DNA of 64,000 bases. Source: Sphingosinicella microcystinivorans (GTDB lineage Bacteria; Pseudomonadota; Alphaproteobacteria; Sphingomonadales; Sphingomonadaceae). Position numbers and translations under genes: made by a program. The stretch is from contig NZ_RBWX01000007.1 of assembly GCF_003634215.1 (NCBI RefSeq), positions 1,040,945 to 1,104,944 on the forward strand. The letters run 5' to 3'. Positions 60,017 to 64,000 of this stretch are shown in pieces; the first letter of the stretch is position 1, and each line of letters opens with the position of its first letter. A model generated the notes under the pieces. The model was not told the DNA's origin and ran no database searches. It worked only from the letters and a program-made list of their open reading frames with translations.

Positions 60017-61336
60017 GTGAACCATCAGCTAGCCGTCGTCCATCACGACATCGCCTCTGGCAGTGGACCGCTGCCGTTCGCGCAGTGGGATTCGAACCCC
60101 CACGTCAAACTGGGTCAGCTTGGCGCGGAACCGCCACTTCCGGAAATCGCAACCGAACTCCAGAAGTCGCTGCACGGTTTTGCCGAAAAGGTCATGCGAC
60201 CGATCGGCACCGAACTCGATCGGCTGAGCGCGGACGCGGTGGTAGACAAGGCGTCCCGCTATTGGGAATTCCGCCGCGGCTATGCCGAGCTTGGTATCAA
60301 CATGGAAACGCTGGCATCCTTCTCTGCCGAAGAGATGCCGCATGTGTTCGCGATCCTTTTCGAAGAACTCGGCTGGGGCGATTCCGGCCTCGCCATTTCC
60401 GCAGGCGCCGGCCTGCTGCCGCACTATATGGCGGCGAAATTCGGCAATGATTTCGTGGCCCGCACCTACCCTGAGTCGCTGATCGGGAGCTGGGGCATCA
60501 CGGAGCCCGACCGGGGGAGCGATTCGATCGACCCCGGCGGGCACGCCGCTCACGCCGCAGGAAAGCCGAACCGGCCGAACTGCGTGGCGCGCATTTCCGA
60601 TGGCAAGATCGTCATCAACGGCCAGAAATCGGCGTGGGTTTCGAACGGTCCGGTCGCGGAACTCTGCATCCTCTACTGCGCTGCTGAGACGGGTTCGGGT
60701 TACGATCCCGCACGCGGCGCGGTGGTGATCGTGCCGCTCGATGCGCCGGGCGTGTCCAAGGGCAAGCCGCTGGAGAAGATGGGCCAGCGCGCGCTGCCGC
60801 AGGGTGAGATCTTCTTCAACGACGTGACGCTCGACATCGATCATCTGCTGGTCGCGCCCGAGGATTATCTGAAGGGCGTGTATGCGATCCACAGCGAGGC
60901 GAACGCGCTGATGGGCGCGACCTTCACGGGTTGTGCGCGCGCTGCCTATGAACTCGCCCATGCCTATGCGCACGAACGGCGGCAGGGCGGCGTTCCGCTC
61001 ATCCGGCATCAGGACGTCGCGCGGCGACTGTTCCACATGGCGCGCAAGGTTGAAATCTCGCGTGCCCTGGCGCGGCGTGTGACGGCGTTCAACATGAACA
61101 ATCCGATGCCCGCGCTGCAGGCGGCAATGTTCTCCAAAGTGACTTCGACGCAGCACGCGCTCGAAGTGACGAGCGATGCCTTGCAGATGTTCGGCGGCAA
61201 TGGGCTGACGCGTGAATATCCGATGGAGAAATTGTTCCGCGATGCCCGCGCTTCGCTGATCGAGGACGGCTGTAACGAGGTCATCGCGATCAAGGGGGGA
61301 ATGCTGCTGACCGATCCGGATCTGCTGCCGGGCTGA
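60017..61336 (+). CDS. Acyl-CoA dehydrogenase family protein
   Basis: A 439-residue flavoenzyme that puts a 2,3-double bond into an acyl-CoA. The N-terminal extension of about 45 residues is longer than usual. FAD-binding block LIGSWGITEPDRGSDSIDPG and KIVINGQKSAWVSNGPVAEL, then the C-terminal QMFGGNGLTREYPMEKLFRD segment with catalytic Glu nearby (IEDGCNEV). A GTG start is set by GGAGGA five bases before it. The thiolase follows 77 bases downstream. Confidence 0.93.
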   Translation: MNHQLAVVHHDIASGSGPLPFAQWDSNPHVKLGQLGAEPPLPEIATELQKSLHGFAEKVMRPIGTELDRLSADAVVDKASRYWEFRRGYAELGINMETLASFSAEEMPHVFAILFEELGWGDSGLAISAGAGLLPHYMAAKFGNDFVARTYPESLIGSWGITEPDRGSDSIDPGGHAAHAAGKPNRPNCVARISDGKIVINGQKSAWVSNGPVAELCILYCAAETGSGYDPARGAVVIVPLDAPGVSKGKPLEKMGQRALPQGEIFFNDVTLDIDHLLVAPEDYLKGVYAIHSEANALMGATFTGCARAAYELAHAYAHERRQGGVPLIRHQDVARRLFHMARKVEISRALARRVTAFNMNNPMPALQAAMFSKVTSTQHALEVTSDALQMFGGNGLTREYPMEKLFRDARASLIEDGCNEVIAIKGGMLLTDPDLLPG

Positions 61337-61413
61337 GAGCAGAAATACAGAAATGAAATCGCGCGGCCGAACGGGTTTTCGACCGACGGAGAAGGTTTGC
61401 CCGAGGGGATGGA

Positions 61414-62628
61414 ATGAAGCAGAACGCGATCATCGCCGGTGTCGGAATGACCCGCTTCGGCAAGCATCTGGACCGCAGCCTGTCCAGCCTCGCGCACGAG
61501 GCGATCAGCGAAGCGCTCAAGGATGCGAACGTCGAGGCGCGCGAGATCGAGGCGGCATGGGCGGGAAATGCAGCCGCGCCTATCGTCACCGGCCAGGCGT
61601 GCATTGCCGGGCAGGCGATTTTGCGCGGCATGGGCATCGGGCGCATCCCGGTAGTGAACGTGGAGAACGCCTGCGCCACGGCATCGACGGCATTTCAGCA
61701 GGCGTGCACGATGGTGACGCTGGGCATTTATGATGTGGTGCTGGCGTTCGGTGTCGAGAAATTGTTCCACGAGGACAAGGCGAAGAGCTTCGCGGTGTTC
61801 CTGGGCGCTGTCGACGTCGAGAAACCCGAAGAGCTTTATGCCTACGTGGACGGTGACCGGCCCGCGAGCGACGAGCCGGGGCGGCAGCGTTCGCTGTTCA
61901 TGGATATCTATGCCCGCATGGCGCGGGACTACAGCGCGCGGAGCGGTGCGACGGCGCGGCATTTCGCAGAGGTTTCGGCGAAGAATTCGCTGCACGGCAG
62001 CCTGAACCCGCGCGCGCAGTTTCGCGACGTTCTCGATACCGATGCAGTGCTCGCTGCGCCTCTGATTTCGGCGCCGCTGACGCTGCCGATGTGCTCGCCG
62101 CTCGGCGACGGTGCGGCTGCGGCGGTGATCGTGTCGACGAAGTTCGCACGCGAACGCGGCATCGCCGATCCGGTGCATGTGCGGAGTTCGCTGATCGCAA
62201 GCGCGTTCGAACCCGCTCCGGGCGCGCCCGGGATCACTGAATGGGCAGCGCGCGAAGCCTATACGATGGCGGGGATCGCGACCGAGGATATCGACTGCGT
62301 CGAACTTCACGACGCCACGTCGCCTGCCGAGCTGATGTATTACGAATATCTCGGGCTGTGTCCGCGCAATGAAGGCGTGGCGCTTCTCGAAAGCGGTGCG
62401 ACAGCGCTTGGCGGACGGGTGCCGGTGAATACATCCGGCGGCCTTGTCCGCAAGGGGCACCCCATCGGCGCCACGGGGCTTGCGCAGATCCATGAGTTGA
62501 CGGAGCAGCTTCGCGGACGTGCCGGTGCGCGGCAGGTGGAGGGCGCACGGCTGGCGGTCGCCGAGAACGGCGGCGGCTTTCTTGGCCGGGATGCCGCAGC
62601 GCTGGTGATGACGGTGCTTTCGCGGTGA
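61414..62628 (+). CDS. Thiolase-family (SCP2-thiolase-like) protein
   Basis: A 404-residue thiolase-fold enzyme that cleaves 3-ketoacyl-CoA or aldol-type CoA esters. The nucleophile C87 is in VNVENACATASTAFQQACTM, the acid/base His in GLVRKGHPIGATGLAQ; the second active-site cysteine of classical thiolases is replaced near VAENGGGFLG. This matches SCP2-type thiolases and lyases that act with a partner (DUF35) protein, none of which is seen here. Its TGA overlaps the GTG of the next ligase (GTGA). Confidence 0.9.
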   Translation: MKQNAIIAGVGMTRFGKHLDRSLSSLAHEAISEALKDANVEAREIEAAWAGNAAAPIVTGQACIAGQAILRGMGIGRIPVVNVENACATASTAFQQACTMVTLGIYDVVLAFGVEKLFHEDKAKSFAVFLGAVDVEKPEELYAYVDGDRPASDEPGRQRSLFMDIYARMARDYSARSGATARHFAEVSAKNSLHGSLNPRAQFRDVLDTDAVLAAPLISAPLTLPMCSPLGDGAAAAVIVSTKFARERGIADPVHVRSSLIASAFEPAPGAPGITEWAAREAYTMAGIATEDIDCVELHDATSPAELMYYEYLGLCPRNEGVALLESGATALGGRVPVNTSGGLVRKGHPIGATGLAQIHELTEQLRGRAGARQVEGARLAVAENGGGFLGRDAAALVMTVLSR

Positions 62629-64000
62629 ACGCGACGCCCTCTCTGCGCACGCCCGTGCAAATGCTCCGCGACGGCGCAGCGGCGCACGATGGGGCGATGC
62701 TGACATTTGTCGACATCCGCCCGGATGGGAGCTTCGCCGAGGAGACGCGGAGCTACCGTGAATTGCTGGCGAACGGCGAACGTATTGCTGCGGCGCTCGC
62801 CGGGGAAGGCATGAAGGCAGGCGAAAGCTTTGCGCTGGTGATGCCGAACCATCCCGAGTTCGTTGACGCGATGGTGGGATCGGAACTTGCCGCAACCATT
62901 TTCGTGCCGATCGACCCCCGGACGCGCGGTGCGCGGCTGGCATTCATGCTTCGCTTCGCGGGGTGCCGGGGCGCCATTGTTGCGCCGGAAGCGATCGGCG
63001 CGCTTGCCGAGGTGATCGCCGACGTGCCTGACCTCGGCTGGGTGTGGGTGCTAGGCGATGCTGCGCCGCCCTTGACCGGGGTTCGTGTCGCCACGCTGGC
63101 GCAGGCGATTGCGGGCGCGGGCGCGCCGCCTGTTGATCCCGGTGCCGATCTCGCACGGCCGATGCAGATGCTCTACACGTCCGGCACCACGGGCGATCCC
63201 AAGGCGATCCTTGCGCCTTATGCACGCTACGCTGCCGTTTCCACCTTTGGGCCGCTGCTTCGGGTGCGCGACGACGACACGCTCTACACGGGGCTTTCCT
63301 TCACGCACGCGAACGCGCAGCTCATCACGCTCGGCAACGCTCTGGCGATGCAGCTTCCGCTCGTGGTCAGCCGGCGCTTTTCGAAGTCCCGGCTGTGGGA
63401 AATTCTGGGGCACTATGGCTGCACGGTGTTCAACCTGCTGGGCGGCATGGCGGTGGCGATCTACGCGGAGCCACCGTCGCCGCGCGACCGGCAGCACAAG
63501 GTGCGCATGGTGTTGAGCGCCGGGATGCCGCCGAGCATGTGGCATGATTTCGAGACGCGCTTCGGCGTGGACGTGCTGGAGTTCTTCGGTGCGGCGGAAG
63601 GGGGGCTGACGATCAACCTGCCGGGTGCGGGGCCGATCGGATCGATCGGTAAACCGCCTGCGGGTACGATCTGCGCGATCCTGGACGAGGACGACCGCGA
63701 ATGCCCGCCGGGCGTGCAGGGCGAAATGTGCTTTCGGCCCGAAACGGGCGATACGCCCCCGGTGGAGTATTTCCGGAACCCCGAAGCATCGGCGGCGAAG
63801 ACGCGGGGCGGGTGGTTTCGCACGGGCGACATCGGCTACAAGGACGCGGACGGCTGGGTGTTCTTCTCCCACCGCGCGGGCGATGCGATCCGCCGCAACG
63901 GCGATTTCGTGAACGCCGTGCAGATCGAGGCGGAGATAGCCGCGATGAACGGGGTGGGCGATGTTCATGTTTACGGCGCCGCCACGGCTGATAACGCTCC
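62625..64000 (+). CDS. Acyl-CoA ligase (AMP-forming), 3' end outside window
   Basis: An adenylate-forming enzyme open to the right edge; at least 458 codons, with GTG at 62625 overlapping the thiolase stop. The P-loop MQMLYTSGTTGDPKAILAPY, the A5-like VLEFFGAAEGGLTINLPGAG and GGWFRTGDIGYKDADGWVFF followed by HRAGDAIRRNGDFVNAVQIE are present. Only the C-terminal domain with its catalytic lysine is missing. It is the island's second ligase and may activate a different intermediate, such as an acid released after thiolase or lyase cleavage. Confidence 0.92.
   Translation, partial: MNATPSLRTPVQMLRDGAAAHDGAMLTFVDIRPDGSFAEETRSYRELLANGERIAAALAGEGMKAGESFALVMPNHPEFVDAMVGSELAATIFVPIDPRTRGARLAFMLRFAGCRGAIVAPEAIGALAEVIADVPDLGWVWVLGDAAPPLTGVRVATLAQAIAGAGAPPVDPGADLARPMQMLYTSGTTGDPKAILAPYARYAAVSTFGPLLRVRDDDTLYTGLSFTHANAQLITLGNALAMQLPLVVSRRFSKSRLWEILGHYGCTVFNLLGGMAVAIYAEPPSPRDRQHKVRMVLSAGMPPSMWHDFETRFGVDVLEFFGAAEGGLTINLPGAGPIGSIGKPPAGTICAILDEDDRECPPGVQGEMCFRPETGDTPPVEYFRNPEASAAKTRGGWFRTGDIGYKDADGWVFFSHRAGDAIRRNGDFVNAVQIEAEIAAMNGVGDVHVYGAATADNA

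Noticed and set aside
60080-60105. A T-arm-like stretch on the minus strand (GTGGG...GGTTCGAAT...CCCAC) suggesting a tRNA
   Set aside because: The matching acceptor, D and anticodon arms are absent, and the bases encode the N-terminus of the acyl-CoA dehydrogenase.

Overview
The window is GC-rich chromosomal DNA that reads as a free-living alphaproteobacterium, most likely a sphingomonad (order Sphingomonadales). The evidence is a CtrA cell-cycle regulator with its phosphotransferase ChpT, an UrcA-family protein, four large TonB-dependent receptors (TBDRs), a Ku/LigD end-joining pair, a PEP-CTERM-type protein and many acyl-CoA enzymes. I see no rRNA, tRNA, CRISPR array, prophage or insertion sequence. 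Both ends cut genes: an amino-acid permease on the left and an acyl-CoA ligase on the right.

1-11.3 kb: a truncated permease, a secreted choice-of-anchor I protein, an UrcA protein, a TBDR, ctrA with three GTTAAC sites upstream, a FliJ-like coiled-coil protein, a remnant of a TetR regulator, and a two-gene unit in which a TBDR is translationally coupled to an exported PhoD-type phosphatase. 11.5-14.6 kb: rubrerythrin, a GlpC-like iron-sulfur protein and DUF3501, then two tiny stress-type proteins. 14.6-20 kb: a catabolic module (exported amidohydrolase, MFS carrier, Rieske oxygenase, FAD amine-oxidase-like enzyme) whose promoters share a 16-bp motif. 20-24.4 kb: housekeeping genes (mtgA, L,D-transpeptidase, rpoH, rluD, JAMM peptidase, cold-shock protein). 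24.4-30.4 kb: chpT followed by a compact chemotaxis operon cheA-cheW-cheY-cheB-cheR. 30.4-35 kb: djlA, an EamA exporter and an N-acetylmuramoyl-alanine amidase with ATGA couplings, then two nucleotidyltransferases. 35-40.5 kb: the NHEJ pair ku-ligD, a low-complexity charged protein, and a SoxR-controlled VOC protein with a nearly canonical SoxR box.

40.6-64 kb: an accessory catabolic island. It holds an acyl-CoA carboxyltransferase beta subunit, a DUF1611 (DgcN-like) protein, two TBDRs, two beta-lactamase-fold serine hydrolases (one a lipoprotein), an enoyl-CoA hydratase, a TetR regulator, a MaoC hydratase, two acyl-CoA ligases, a GPH-type transporter, a DmpA-like peptidase, a serine/threonine dehydratase-like PLP enzyme, an AraC regulator, an acyl-CoA dehydrogenase and a thiolase. 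Five intergenic A/T-rich sites sharing ACTTGAA and centred on TTGAA-N6-TTCAA lie in the promoter regions of the carboxyltransferase, the DUF1611/TBDR pair, the second TBDR, the hydratase and the TetR/MaoC pair. The best copy, a perfect 16-bp palindrome, is next to the TetR gene. I read this as a TetR-controlled regulon for uptake, hydrolysis and CoA-dependent breakdown of an acylated, probably amide- or ester-linked, substrate. The substrate is not identified by the sequence; this is the part of the window most likely to be an undescribed system.
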